In this document: positions 25,411 through 38,600 of the stretch, one piece after another
Position numbering within the stretch: position 1 is the stretch's first letter
How the letters are laid out: every line of letters starts with the position of its first letter
Assembly (NCBI RefSeq): GCF_016808095.1
Contig: NC_068970.1
Coordinates: forward strand, 47,899,630 to 47,963,629
Direction of reading: 5' to 3'
DNA: 64,000 nucleotides
Origin: Vigna angularis
Lineage: Eukaryota > Streptophyta > Magnoliopsida > Fabales > Fabaceae
The notes under the pieces: model-generated
The model's input: the letters and a program-made list of their open reading frames with translations, nothing else
What the model was told of the DNA's origin: nothing
The model's database searches: none
Made by a program: the position numbers and the translations under genes

Positions 25411-26960
25411 TGAAAGTGCAACTGCAAGTTTTGTAAGAGAAGCGTTGAGAGAGAATAAAACAATAAGTGCCCAGATACTTTTATATCGGTTCACTCCAAT
25501 AGAGCTACGTCCAGTTTTCTATATCTTTAGAGGGTTCCACTATAATCTTCAACAAGATTACAACTAAGTATTCTCACCACTCTTGGTATCCCTAAACGCT
25601 CCTGGTATCAACTTGATACACCATCTAGTTGAGTTTCACCCACTTCTGATTTCCACTAGACAATCTTGGTATCTCTTGATACGTTGCCCAGTGATCCTTA
25701 ACTCACTTGAGTTAATCAAAAGTGTTTGAATTCTCTTCATAAGGTGCAATCAATTTGATTGCTTAAAAGTTGTTAGATGATTACTCTCACAAAGAGGATA
25801 TATATTCAATATAATTTAGTCTACAGACTCGCTAGGTGTTTTTCTTTTTTTCTCTCTTCTTACAAATGCAAGCTTACTTTACAATGAAGCTTAAGAGTGA
25901 TTCTCGATTTGAGTTTTTTCTTCTCAGATATTCTCTTTTGAGTTCTTGAGCTCTTCTCTGCTTTGTCTCGACAATATTTTCTTTTATCTTCGTATGATAT
26001 TCTTTTCATAAGATATTCTCTTTATTCTTTCTTCGAATCATCTTTTATTTAAAGGTTTCTTGCCTTGAATCTTGTGTCTCCTTAGTCTTGTCGTGTGAAG
26101 CAGTTGTTGGTTGAAGTCAACTTGTCAGAGCAAACTTGCTTTTTCAGTACTTTGATAGAAGTAGGTTGTACAATTTTTCTAGCACAACTTCTTATGAAGA
26201 GAACATTTCGTGAATGTCTTCATTGTTTCTAGCGTACACTTTTGATATATATCCGATGAAGCAGATGGATGCGTGTAGTAGGCTATCTACACAAAGTAGA
26301 GTATATATGCATGCAGCAGACATGTATTTTCTCTTATCACTTTTGTTGTTTTTAAACGTTGAGCATTTAATGACATTTAATTCTTGTTTAGAACAACAAA
26401 GTGCTTTTTATATTTTCTACCGTTCGGGTAGCATTTTATCATTTAAGATTTTTTACTAAGATACCAAACATTAATTAAAACTTCATTGTTGGACGAAGTA
26501 AATGGTTTAGCTCATGGTATCGTTTAGCCTATTCTAAATGCTTTAAGATTCTGCTTTCTTCAGCTACAGCGTTCAACAAGTTGTCTTTCACAAGTTTCTG
26601 GGATATTGATTAAGACTTTCAAATGACTTACCAAAAACATCTCAACACTTTTATCTATTTGAGAGTTTTGACTAATTACCGTTTGGTACAGTAAAGTTTC
26701 TGCGTTTAGCATGATTCTGTCATAGACGCTTTAACTTTTTGAAAATCGTTTAGTGTTGTGTCTAGGTTAAGTCTAAATATTTTTCTACGACTTTTCTAGG
26801 TTACTAGATTTTCAAAGTATTTAACTTATCACCTATGTTTCAGTTATTCTTATATTGTAGTGATAACCTATTCATATGCTCATTTTGTTTAATGTTATTT
26901 TGTTAAACTTGAAAACATATGAGAGCGTTTAGACATTTTAGTCTTATAAAATATTTTGTC
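25157..26960 (+). repeat. Dispersed LTR-like repeat, copy B
   Basis: Begins TGAAAAACACTAGAAGGGGG near 25155 and follows the same order as copy A at 5940, without the 153-bp expansion or the solo LTR. A (TA)n tract lies at 25380-25404. The right end is not defined. The frame at 26214-26459 is a by-product. Confidence 0.5.
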
Positions 26961-27275
26961 TTAACAGTAAGACTTGTCGGACGAGTTTGTTAAACAAGCT
27001 CTCAATGGCCTTATTTGTTGGGAGAAGACTTGATAACTTTTTTGGTTGAAGATAGAGAAACTATTTAATAAAGGTCAAATATTGATATATTTTGACATTA
27101 ATTGTAACTTATATTTCTCACTTATCATTCTTTTTGTTTTCTTTATTTTTAGTTCCAAACCATTTTTTATTATGACTTTATGTTTTCTTTATTGTTGTTG
27201 GAAAATGAGAGAAATTTAGGCCTAAATAGAATCCAAGATTATAGCTTAAAACGAGCATTGAAGGCACTTAAGAGG
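26961..27275. other. AT-rich spacer before CACTA element 2
   Basis: No feature recognised. Phrases near 27080 (AAATATTGATATATTTTGAC) resemble 30575-30605. Confidence 0.4.
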
Positions 27276-28458
27276 CACTAGTGCAAAAAAGACCTTTAAC
27301 GTCACCCTTTAGACATCTGACCCTCGAATATCCAACGTAAAAAATGACCAATGGCACTTTTCGTAAATAAAACAACTATTTAGACGTCGGTTATGGAAGG
27401 GTCCGACGTCTAAATACACATATACGTCGGCTTCCCCGAATAGACGTCAAAACTAAACGAAAAAGTTAAAAACAAATAATTTTTTATTCTATTTAGACGT
27501 TTGTTATGGAGGGAACTGACTTCTGAAGCACTTTAGACGTCTGTTAATTGGGGGAACCGACATCTAAATCCTAAACCCAGAAATTTAAAAAGTCACTTTT
27601 TAATTTCATTTAGACGTCTGATCTCGCCACTCCGACTTCTGAAGCACTTTAGACGTCTGTTAATTGGGAGAACCGACGTCTAAACCCTAAATCCAGAAAT
27701 TTAAAAAGTCACTTTTTGACTCCGTTTAGATGTCTGATCCCGCCACTCCGACTTCTGAAGCACTTTAGACGTCTGTTAATTGGGGGAAACGACGTCTAAA
27801 CCCTAAATCCAGATATTTAAAAAGTCACTTTTTGACTCCGTTTAGATGTCTGATCCCGCCACTCCGACTTCTAAAGCACTTTAGACGTCTGTTAATTGGG
27901 GGAACCGATGTCTAAATTTTGGCATTAAAACACCGTGAACGCGAGACAGTTGTTACGCGCACTCATTGTTCATCATCTTCGTCGCGTTTTCTCTCTACGG
28001 GTTACGCTTTTCAGGTTCGTTTTCTCACTTTTGCACCGTTTTAAATTAATTTTACTCCGATTACATCACTCTTTGATGCATTATCTTTCATTTGAACCGA
28101 TTAAAATGCGTTTTCGTTGGGTTTTGGTGTAGTTATTCTCGTGTCTTTAGGCGGCGTTCTTTGGCGACGATTTCTTGCGTTTTGTACTCCTCCAATTCCC
28201 TCCACTACGTTTTTAAAACCATCCAATAAAAAAATGTACAATACATTCTCTTCAACTAAAATATAAAGTTGTAAACTCGAATCACCATCAGTCAGGAGCA
28301 ACCTCAGAGACGTCTAACCTGTATGGATCGGACGTCTATAGAGACGTCTGACCTAAAGGGTCCGACGTCTCATTAACGTCACCCATATAGACGTCGGACA
28401 GAGATCAGACGTTAAAAGCTCAAAATAACAGACGTCTAAAGTCCTTTTTGCACTAGTG
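27276..28458. mobile_element. Non-autonomous CACTA element 2
   Basis: Ends CACTAGTGCAAAAAAGACC on the left and, on the other strand, CACTAGTGCAAAAAGGAC. It is flanked by the 3-bp duplication AGG (27273-27275 and 28459-28461). The subterminal zones carry many copies of a GACGTC-centred motif (AGACGTCTG, CCGACGTCTAAA), a family-specific counterpart of the motif in CACTA element 1. The centre (about 27930-28300) is GC-richer and has no transposase. The frames at 27935-28132 and 28101-28301 are not supported as genes. Confidence 0.85.
27490..27930. repeat. 116-bp tandem repeat inside CACTA element 2
   Basis: CTTTAGACGTCTGTTAATTG begins at 27531, 27647, 27763 and 27879, each exactly 116 bases apart. 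Units differ by a few substitutions. Each unit holds two or three GACGT-type motifs, so the array multiplies the presumed transposase-binding sites. Confidence 0.9.
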
Positions 28459-31400
28459 AGGATAAACGAATAACATGAATATGTCAGTGCTAAGTGGACA
28501 CTTTGTTGTCATTGTCACTATTGTTGATTGACCAAATGAGACACTCCAAGAGTGTTCATGATTTCCATCACCAAAGAAAAATTATCACATGATAAATGAT
28601 TAGGTAAATAGTATATCCAGTACAATAAATATTGACATATTTTATTTTAAGTACAATAAAAAAAAAAGAAAACTATAGTCTTAGTAAAAAACTTTATTAA
28701 CTTTTTAACTCAATTAAAGATTAATATAATTGAAGACCACTTTGGTCTTTATTAAATTGGCATCTGTTCATTAATGTTAATATGTAATTAACATTAAAAA
28801 GAAAGTCATTTGTTATTAACTTTAATTTTTCTTTAATAAACACCCATGACAATTATTATTAATGGTTTCTAACAAAATTGACATAATTAATTTTTTTATT
28901 AAGATAGCAATTTTTCTTCTTTATTATACTGAAAATGAAATATGTCTTGTTGTGCTAAGCTAACTATTTACCCTAAATTATTAGAGTTATCGATAAATTG
29001 ATGTGCTTATTTATGCTCCTACAAAAATAGGAGAGGTAGAACTCAAGCCCACATGAATAATCCTTACTAATGAAAAAATGATAAAAATTCCCAAGGTGGT
29101 TTGAGAAAATGTTGGTAAAGGTAACAACTTTAATTTTACTATAAATTTTATAATAATAGACATAGAAAAAATTAGAGATACAAAGCGGGTTAGCGTACCT
29201 GTTTTGGTTCCTCCTGCCATTAACCTATAAAAACGAGGTAAGTCGAGTTGGCCCGTCGTATAAAAATAAGCTGAAAATTTCAACTCGTCTCAAGGGCGAG
29301 CTAGTGCGTTGCCAAGCCAACTAACCAATTTTTTTTTTAATTTTTGTTAAATTTTTTTACTTTAAAAATTTGTATATATATATACGTATAAATATTAAAA
29401 GCATATTTAATCATATAAATATATGTTAAGCTTTTAATTATTTAATTAATGTCTTTCATTGAATAAATTAAAATAATATTACATTTACATGTTCAATTAG
29501 TCTATTATAACTCATAATTGAAACTTATTTTGTAAGTGTTAATGATTTAAGTTAGAATATTAATACATTTTCATCTTTAAAAGTACTATAATATAGAAAA
29601 AATATTTTTTAATTTAAAAAAATGGACTTGGGTCAGCCCATCCTACTTTACTGTTAGTCGATCAATTTCACGAACTAAGAAAGACAGATAAAATGGACTA
29701 CTTTGATCCACGAGTTGTGACTCACTTTCTCACCCTTAGTGAAAATTAAAAAAATATAAATTGTTTTCGAAAGACTCCTTTCTACAACTTTTAGAACTCT
29801 AACTAATGTCAAACAAAGGCAATTTAAATTAAAGATGTATGATAAAGAAATTAATTTTGAACTCTTCAAAGTTAAGAAAAACCCCAAGAAAAAGGATACA
29901 TGTTTTTTCGGTAAAGAGAATTTTCTAAAACTAATTTTCATGTTTCAAGATAGTGACGTTATAGAATCATTAATTGTGGAACAACCTAGTAGTAAGAGAA
30001 TTTGGGTTCTTCAAATGTTAAAGCAACCTTCATGAAAAAAATAATTAAAAAATGAATATAAAAAATATGTTGAAAGAAGTGACTTGTCATTTGAGATATA
30101 AAATATGACATGGAAGAATAAAAAATTATTCTTGAGGTTATGACTAACTGTTCATTTGATCTAAGATAATTTTTAATATGAAAAAAAAACATGATTTCTT
30201 CATAGTCCAATCACGCTATCAACCGTGAAAAGTTCTTTGTGATCCCTACACACATATAATTGTGTAAATGCATGATATAAAGAGAGAAAACAACCCAAGT
30301 ACACATATAATACAATTGGTGAAAAGATTAACTCTATAAGATTCTATGTTATGAAGGTTATAATTGTTAGTAATTTTGAAATTGTCTTATTGTTTAGTGA
30401 TGAAACTTTTATTATTTCTGCTTTTGAATTGTGTGATTACCACAATATTTGAAAAATTATTTGTTGACTTGAAATTTTTCTTTAAAAGTGTTTGATTTTC
30501 TTACTAGATTCTTTGCTTGTTTTTGTTTGGCTGGGGACAATCAAATTTTAAGTTTGGTATTGAGATAAGTGTAAAATATTGGTATATTTTTGGGTATATT
30601 TTGACCTTATTTCTTACTTATATTTTGTAATATATAATTGTTTTATTTTTTGTTTTAATTCAAATTTTTTTTATTATGATTTTACATTGTATTTGTTTTT
30701 TATTTATTTTTTCATGAAAGTGAGAAGATTTTATGTCAAAATAAAACTAATATTCTTGCTTAAGTAAGTCTCTAGGGAGCTTAAACAAGAGGTGTGTGAC
30801 TTGCATTCTTGAAAGATTCTCAAATATTAGGAAAATTTGACTTAAAAAAAATACTTTGAGAGTGGATCATGAAAAAAAAATCTAACTCAAAATGTTATAA
30901 ATTTGAGAGTTGACAAATATCATAATTCATCCTAAACAAGTCACATATAAGAATATTTGTGTACATTGAGTTATTTCCTTTCATTTTATTTTGGACTCAA
31001 TGAAAAGTATAAATAAAGGTTCACACTACTTGACTCATAAAATTTATCTTCTTTATTCTAACATTATTTGGCTCTTTGATTAAATATTTTTACTTTCTTT
31101 TTAATGCTTGTTAAGCCAAGTTAAGATAATCACAATTTCATAATTTTAATTGTGTTTGCGAAACATTTTTATAAATTAAGATCTCGGTAATAAGGATCCC
31201 ATAAAATGTTCAACACACCTACACACTTGACTTTAATTAGGATGTCCTACAACTCCAAAAGTTTCTTGAACCCAAGTGTCATAGACTTATTTGCCAACCA
31301 CCCTCCAAGACCAAAAACACAGATTTCCAGCACTTCCAAGCCTACATAAACTTCTTGTCCAACACCGTTTAAGAAATTCAATCATGCTCTTTAGATTATT

Positions 31401-32349
31401 ACCCCCAACATCCAACCTTACTTTAAACTTTCCTCATCTACTTGGGTGACATCCATGTGGTGAGAACTAGGGAAACATATGTAAAACCCTTGAAGTAATA
31501 ATTACTAGTAAAAAAAGAGATACTAAAATCTATCTCTTTATTGAGTGCACACAATATGAAAAAAGAAACCTAAGAAGGCAAAGATGGTCTTACAACCACT
31601 AAGGAAGAGCAAGATCTTTATGAAGCACTTGCAACAAGCCTCTTTGATGTAATTGTAAGTCCCTAGTATAATGACGTGTTCTAGTACACTTTCCTTTCCC
31701 ACTTCATACATGTTCCTATTGATCATCCTTAAATAAGTCCATAATTATATGATCTTGACTAATTGGTCTATTTATTTTAAAAAATCTTCATAAAAAATTA
31801 GATGAAATCACATTCCCTTGCATATCGACTTATTAAATAATAAATTACTTTTATTTTTAATTAATTGTGGCGTCCTTTCATATTAACAACAAAGTAGTTC
31901 TCACATTTATTAATAAGTGGAGAATACACAAGTAAGATGATGAGTCAAAATTATTATTATGCCATCCAATTAATAAAAAATAATTAAAATGTAGAGACTA
32001 AATTGAAATATATAAATTTTTTTTTAATACTCATGTATATATAAAGACAAAAAAAAGTAATAAAGACTTAATAAAAAATACATAAATTTTGCATACTTTT
32101 ATATATATATATATATATGATTATATATATATATATATATATAACATAACATTTCATTTTATATTGTTATTTTAAGATGGAATAGAATTTGTAAAGACGT
32201 TTAAGACTAAGTCTTCATGTGTTCCAACCTTCAAGTTGAAATATTATATAGATTTTGTCTCCTTACAATACGAAAGGGTGTCGACAGGAGACACTCGAAT
32301 ATTTAAGTTAGTCAAGTGTTTCAAATGGTATAACAAATATATTCACAGG
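28459..32349. other. AT-rich intergenic region
   Basis: No gene found. Near 30535-30580 the phrase CAAATTTTAAGTTTGGTATTG followed by GAGATAAGTG resembles the polypurine/LTR junction of Athila-type elements, but no LTR pair was found. AT tracts occur at 32100-32143. Frames such as 29011-29283 and 30579-30767 are AT-driven and lack domains. Confidence 0.4.
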
Positions 32350-33660
32350 GGGAGTTATGTAAAGCGGAACCCATATATCTCACATATGTGATTTTGATGA
32401 TGACAAAAGAAATGTTTTATAGTTTCTTGCACAACAACAACAAAAATGACAAAACAATTATATTATTATTTTTATGATTGTACTTGGACTATGTGATTTG
32501 TGTATTCATTGTTTAAGAATGAATCATTGTTTGAAACACTTTGCACATTGCATATATGCATGAATTAATCGATTACTATGTTTGCATAATCTCTTAAATT
32601 CATCATATATCGGTATATGTTTAATAGAGGTAAAACACCAAGTTTTAACCTATTAGATTATGTGGATAATTGATTAAAACTCATGGTTATGGTTGCACAT
32701 GTTTACTGACTACATTGAGTTGTTATGAATGAAATATTTTTCAAAATTTGCTTTAGTATGAAACTTAACCGATTATGTTATTTTCCTAATCGATTAAAAT
32801 ACGTTTCATTTGAAAACCTTTTTCATGAAAAGCCATAACTGTCATAACAATTATATTTTTAAATGTTGTGGTTTGTTTGAATTGTTTAATCGATTGCATG
32901 CACTTTTAATCTGTTAAATCCTGTGCAAATGTAAAAGTGTTTAAGCTTAAAGAAAAGCTTAATTAATTACATTAATTGGGTAATCGATTAAAATGCGTCA
33001 GACTTCATAAATCTATAAATAGACGCATTGTTCTTTGTATTCAATAACTTTTATGATTCATATATTTCATAACTAACTTGTTATTGAGATTTTAATTGCA
33101 GGAGCATCCTGAGATCTTCAAGAATCAAGATTGCTACATTTGGAAGAAGTTGTTAAAGATTCTTGCAAGAATAATTGTGGTTTCACTGCTGATCATATTT
33201 GCACTTCAAGGTGTACTTCTGGAGATCAAATTTATCTGCAATCAAGGTTGATTGGTTTCTCTGTTGTTGCGGCCAGGAAGAGGACTTGGTGAAGTTCTTT
33301 AACTTAGAGTTGGTATTACTCTAAGGGTGACAGAAAGTAGGTGATCTTTGTGGGTTATTATAGTTGTTATTAAGTTAGGAAGGAGAGTACATGAGAGGAT
33401 TGTTCTATGTATGTCTTGCTTGTAAGAACTCTATCAATATAGTGATATCCCTTCATTTAAGGTTGATTGAAGGAAGACTGGACGTAGGTAGTTGACCGAA
33501 CCAGTATAAACAACTATGTGAATCTCTCTTTCCCTACACTTTTACATTGTCTTTGTTCTTGATTGATTGCATTCCAAGAAAACTTTAAAAATTTCAAAAA
33601 TAATTTTAAAGAACATATTTTGAAAGGGGAAAACCAATTCACCCCTCTTCGTTGAGAATA
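32350..33660 (+). repeat. LTR-like block, probably Copia, with TAATCGATTA motifs
   Basis: A purine-rich ACAGGGGGAGT at about 32346-32356 is followed by 'TTTTGATGATGACAAA', a phrase common in LTRs of some plant Copia lineages, which suggests a polypurine tract plus the start of a 3' LTR. The palindrome TAATCGATTA occurs exactly at 32566, 32787 and 32981 and in degenerate form several more times. The block ends near AACCAATTCACCCCTCTTC. No second LTR or duplication was found. Confidence 0.4.
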
Positions 33661-34176
33661 TTGGCCAAACTATTTCTACAAAATACTATAATAAGGGAAC
33701 TTAATCAATTTATGTCGTGTATTGTGTTATTTATATTGTGCTTATGGATTTTTTTTTCCAAAATGAGTTTTGTCCATGTATTTAATCACCTTGATTAACT
33801 TGATTAACTTTGCCTAATACTTTGCTAATATGCTTTAGTTATTACCTTAACTTAATCAATTTATTGATCGCTATTATGTTTTGACCGACAAAATATCATT
33901 CTAACCAAGTATATATATATATATATATAATATGTTCCTAAAAAATCATACTAAACTATTCTAATTAATTTTGAACTTTTAAATTAGTTAAAATTTCAAC
34001 ACTTAAACAAAATAATTCTTTAAATTCTAATATTGCAAACATTATTCGAATATAAAAAAAACATTTTGTATGAGAAACATTGAAAGCTTATATATAAGAA
34101 ATATTATATTATGAAAACGAAAACCAAATTTCGCAGTCAAATGGATAGAGAGAGAGCTATTTCTTTTTTAAAAAAA
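33661..34176. other. AT-rich spacer
   Basis: Contains a short (TA)n tract at 33909-33928. The last nine bases, TTAAAAAAA (34168-34176), are the left target duplication of the next element. Confidence 0.5.
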
Positions 34177-34451
34177 GCTTAATACCTCTTTTGGTCCCTC
34201 TTTATAAGGGCAATATTCAAGTTCGTCCTACCTTTTTTAAAAAGTTCAATATGGTCCCAACTTGTGAAAAAAGTGTACAATTAAATCCTATTTTGTCACG
34301 GCATTAAATATTTAACGATCTAGCTGACAGCGTGGAGTGATTTGTGCAACGTGGCTGTTTAGGTTCATAACGTGGCAGTGACAATGTTTTTCATTAAAGT
34401 TCATGTGGCAGTGGCAGTGGCAGTGATTTTCATTAAGAGGGGTTAGGGTTT
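34177..34451 (+). repeat. Left TIR of the Mutator-like element
   Basis: Aligns base by base, with scattered mismatches and small gaps, to the reverse complement of 39080-39353. The inner end is GGTTAGGGTTT in both. Confidence 0.85.
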
Positions 34452-34505
34452 GGTTTCCTCCCAATTGGTCTTTGAGGATTGGGAAGTGTTTGGGGAGACA
34501 CAGGA

Positions 34506-34913
34506 ATGGGTTCCCAAGGGTGTTCTTCGTTTTCGAAAAGCTGGGCCAAAGGATCTTCTCGTTCGTCCCATGGTGGTGCTTGTAGGGGAGGTGGGTTAAT
34601 CCCTACTTGTTACTGTGGTGATATTGTAGTAATCAAAGTGTCCAGAACTACGAAATGGTGGGAGAAATTTTTGGGGTTGTCCTCATTACAAGGTTTGAAG
34701 TATACCCTTCTCAATTAATGTTTTCTTGACTTGACTTGATGCATTTGTTCATAGATTCCCTAACATGGTGAATAATAGGGTGGATCTTCAATTGGGAGCT
34801 GTTGTAACTTTTTAAAGTGGTGTTGTGAAGACAACGTCGATGAAAAAGATTGCACAATTTTGAAGAGAATAAGTGAGCTGGAAAATGTAGTGAAGGATTT
34901 GCAGAAAATGTAG
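34506..34913 (+). pseudogene. Captured GRF zinc-finger gene, broken
   Basis: From ATG 34506 the frame encodes MGSQGCSSFSKSWAKGSS, a glycine/serine linker, then IPTCYCGD and a V-SRTTKWW segment. This is the start of a GRF-type zinc finger (C-x-C-G then a conserved K/R-F-x-G-C). In the run TTTTTGGGG near 34669 one extra T appears to throw the G-C-P part into another frame. A GT at 34691 and an AG near 34773 bracket a short intron. After it the sequence encodes a C-C pair, then a coiled-coil-like ISELENVVKDLQK, ending at TAG 34911. Plant Mutator-like elements often carry such a second gene. In this copy it is disabled by the frameshift. Reading-frame interpretation is mine, and no intact relative is at hand. 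Confidence 0.5.
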
Positions 34914-35141
34914 AAAAAGGATGAAGTTGTTAGTTGTAGCTTTGTGTGTGTGTATTGTGGTTGACCTTGTCATTTTCAAGTTGTGTTTAGGTTGATTTAG
35001 TTAGATCGTGAATTTGGGTATTTGTTATAAGTTGGCTTAATACCTGTTATGTATTTGGATGCTTGAAAAAAGTACATTGACAATGCGAAGGTGTTTTGGT
35101 TGGTGTAACATCAGTTATGCAATGCAATGTACAAAATGTTG

Positions 35142-35235
35142 GAATCAGTCCCCCATTTGGTTTAAAAATTCATTATATGAAGTTAAATTCAGTGGAGATT
35201 ATTCGAATCAGTCCCCCATTTGGTTTAAAAATATT
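35142..35235. repeat. Short direct duplication in the Mutator-like element
   Basis: GAATCAGTCCCCCATTTGG begins at 35142 and again at 35206, 64 bases apart, each followed by TTTAAAAAT. Confidence 0.8.
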
Positions 35236-35394
35236 GAAATAGGTCAACCCAATAATGCATATGATGATGACTAATGGCACATATTACAAATCTAAGTACA
35301 AGCTTTGACCAAAACATGATGAAACCACTTTGATTCATTAAATAAAGGCAGTACATAATCCCTCCATTTCATGTAAAGACACATAATACCTCCA

Positions 35395-35575
35395 ATACAT
35401 ATCAGTTGACCAACATAAAAGACAATACATATCTGTCACCAAAGTAAAAGTCAATACATATAACCTCCAATTCATCTAAAAAGACAATACATGTTTGTGA
35501 CCAAAGTAAAAGACAATACATATAACCTCCAATTCATCTAAAAGGACAATACATGTATGTGACCAAAATAAAGAC
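35395..35575. repeat. 62-bp tandem repeat in the Mutator-like element
   Basis: Units containing GTAAAAG(T/A)CAATACATATAA and TGTGACCAAA start near 35443 and 35505, with a degenerate unit before them. Confidence 0.7.
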
Positions 35576-35631
35576 AGTACAGTACATAATAAAGCAATTC
35601 ATTTATCTATCTATTTTGTTGGACGAGATGA

Positions 35632-38600
35632 TTAGGGACTTGGTGGTTGTGATGGTAGAGGGGTTAGGGAACTTGGAGGTGGCTGTGATGGTTGTGTTGT
35701 TTGTGCTGACTGGGTTGTTTGTGCTGGCTGGGTTGCTTCTGCTGGCTGGGTTGCTTCTGCTGGTTGGGGCCGTAAAGGGCAGTTATTCTTGTTGTGCTTT
35801 CTCTGACGACAAATGCTACACTTTTTCCTATGCCCTCCAACACGCATTTGAGTGTCATCCTTAGTTAACTCCCATGCTTGCAACTTCCTTTTTTTCTTTG
35901 GCCTCCCAAGCAACTTCCTTATCACTAGTGGTAGTACATCATTGAAATTTGTGGTTTGCAATAGTTGGGGACCATTGAGTGGAAAAATTATGAACGCATA
36001 CACCTCTTCATATGTGGATCTTCTAATGCAAGTGGGTATAAAATTGTCTGGATCAACATTGGAGTAGTTCATTGCTGCAATTGCATGACAACATGGGATG
36101 CCACTGATCATCCACTTTCTGCAGCTATACTCTTTAGTGTCCAGGTCCATTGTGAACTTGTTCCCAACAGATTAAGTGTGCCTAACCTCAAAAATCTTTC
36201 GTGCAGCCCAGATGAAAGAAATGAAGCACATGAACAATGTACGTAAATAACAAAATATATATAAAAAGAAATGATAACATTACCTTGGCAGCCAAAATCT
36301 TGACAAATTACATTCGTTCTGAAGTCTCTTCTTTATCTTTGGGCATATTGTGAAGTCCATAGATGCCACCTTGCTTCTGTTGGTGGCCCACCTTTTCATG
36401 AGATACACTCTAATATCCTCCATCTTTGTGATAATTGGTTTTTCTCTTGCATGAATGAGAACACTGTTGAAAGCTTCAGTGATGTTGTTATCAAGGGTAT
36501 CACACATTAGTTGACCTGTGAAGCGAGACCTTGACCAAAACTTGTTGCACAAAAGAATTCTCAAATGGGTTACAATGCATTTGTGACACTAAAGTGTATA
36601 TAATGGCTAATGGGTTACCTTGGGGGAATGCCAATGAGGTATTTATATGCTTCAACATTGACTTCTTTAATTTTCAGCATTTCTCTCTCCCAAGCCTAGG
36701 GATATGTGCTGGTTGTAGCACTCCACATCAGATTTTTTAATACCTGCCCACCAAACATTTTCCTAAAGTTTCCATAGAGGTGCCTTAAACAGTATCTTTG
36801 TTCTGCCCGAGGCAGAAGCTCTTGAATAGCTAAGACTAACCCCTGCACAATTAAATTTAGTAATAAAACCATATCCTATACAAAAGCATTAACTAAAAAT
36901 GAATATAAGTAGTACATTATACCTTCTGTTGGTCTAACATCCATGTGCACCCTCCACATACTTCAGTGCCCCTGAGGTCTTCAATTAATAATTGCAAAAA
37001 CCATGTCCAGCTGTCTTTGTTTTCCACTTCTACTACTGCATAGGCAAGGGGTAGCATTTGATCGTTTGGGTCCCTACCAACAGCAGTCAGCAGCTCCCCC
37101 TTGTAAACACCTTTCAAAAAACATCCGTCTAAACATATAATGGGCCTACAACTTATGAAACTATCTTTACAAGCTTTGAGACAAACATACATTCTTTGAA
37201 AGATTGGGTCACCATTATGAGAGTCAACTTTAATCTGCATTGTTGACCCTGGATTACACCTCAACAGCTCGTGTCCATAGTCGTACACCCTTTTATACTG
37301 TTCTTTGAAATCTCCTTCAACCTGTCTTGTGGCAATTAACTTTTCCCTTCTTGCCTTGGATATTGAAACATTTGTATTCCATTTTCTTAATGCTTTAGTA
37401 CGAATATCATTCACCTTTAAACTAGGATTCTCAACTAAAGATTTATCTATTTCCTGACTTAACCACTTAACATTCATCAGTTTAATATTAAGTTGCCTAC
37501 TACAACTATGAGTATCAATTATCTTCCTCAATTGCCAAATTTTTCGTGACGACAAATAACCACAATAAGCTAGCCATGGGCACTTACCTTGGCCACCCAT
37601 GCATGTCACCCTCACCCTACGGTTATCATTTTTGATAAATCTTAGATCCCTCCCAACATGAACAACATACCTTCTAATAACATCCTTAAACTCTTCCTTG
37701 TCAGTAAAAATAGTGCCCACTTCCCACTTGTAATCTACCATGGACTTCTGCTTTGCATATTTTGAGAAAGGACCTACATATATTGTATCATCATTGTCAT
37801 CCTCCTCACTTGCACTATTTTCAGGAGTTAAAAGCTTATCAGACTCCCAATCATCATCTGACAAACCCCTACATTGTTGGGTTTCTTTTTCACTGTCTTC
37901 ATCCATGTATTCATCACCACTCAGATCATCCATTCCTGCTTCATCATTACTGTCCACTTCCACTTCTTCTTCACTATCAACCTCCCCTCCATCCTGAATG
38001 TCCACGTCAACTAGTTGTTCACTTTCGACCTCAATTTCATCCTCATTATCCACTTCCAATGCTTCTTCACTTACATCCTCAACTTCATCCTCATTCTCAA
38101 CCTCCACTGCAACCTCAACATCTTCTGCATCCTCATGCTCAACATCCTCATTATCCACTAAATCCTCCTTCTCAACCTCCAATGCATCATCATGCTCAAC
38201 ATCCAGGCAATCCTCATTGTCAACATCCAGTAAATCCTCCTTTTGAACCTCCAATGCATCGTCATTCTCAACATCCCGTGCATCCTCATTGTCAACATCC
38301 ACTGCATAGTCATTCTCAACCTTCACTGCACCCTCCACTACGTTTGTAATTCCTTCTTCACCATCCTTAACATGTGCTTCTCCTCCCACACCACTACCCT
38401 CACCACTCTCTGCATGACCTTCACATAGGAAAAGAATCTCATTCTCATCATTTTCTAAGATAGTTGCTTCGTCTACCCCATGCACAACATACATGTTCAC
38501 TTTCCCCAAATACTTAGCCACATTCATCATGTTCATAGCTCCTTTATCATCATCAACCTTATGTAGAACATGTTGGACATTGTAATATAATTCTTCTACT

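Noticed and set aside
35553..35864. 103-codon plus-strand frame with a leucine-rich stretch resembling a membrane segment
   Set aside because: Antisense of the Pro/Gln/Thr-rich tail of the transposase.
37753..38349. 198-codon plus-strand frame rich in His/Pro, and a Ser/Thr-rich frame beside it
   Set aside because: Antisense shadows of the acidic repeat in transposase exon 1.
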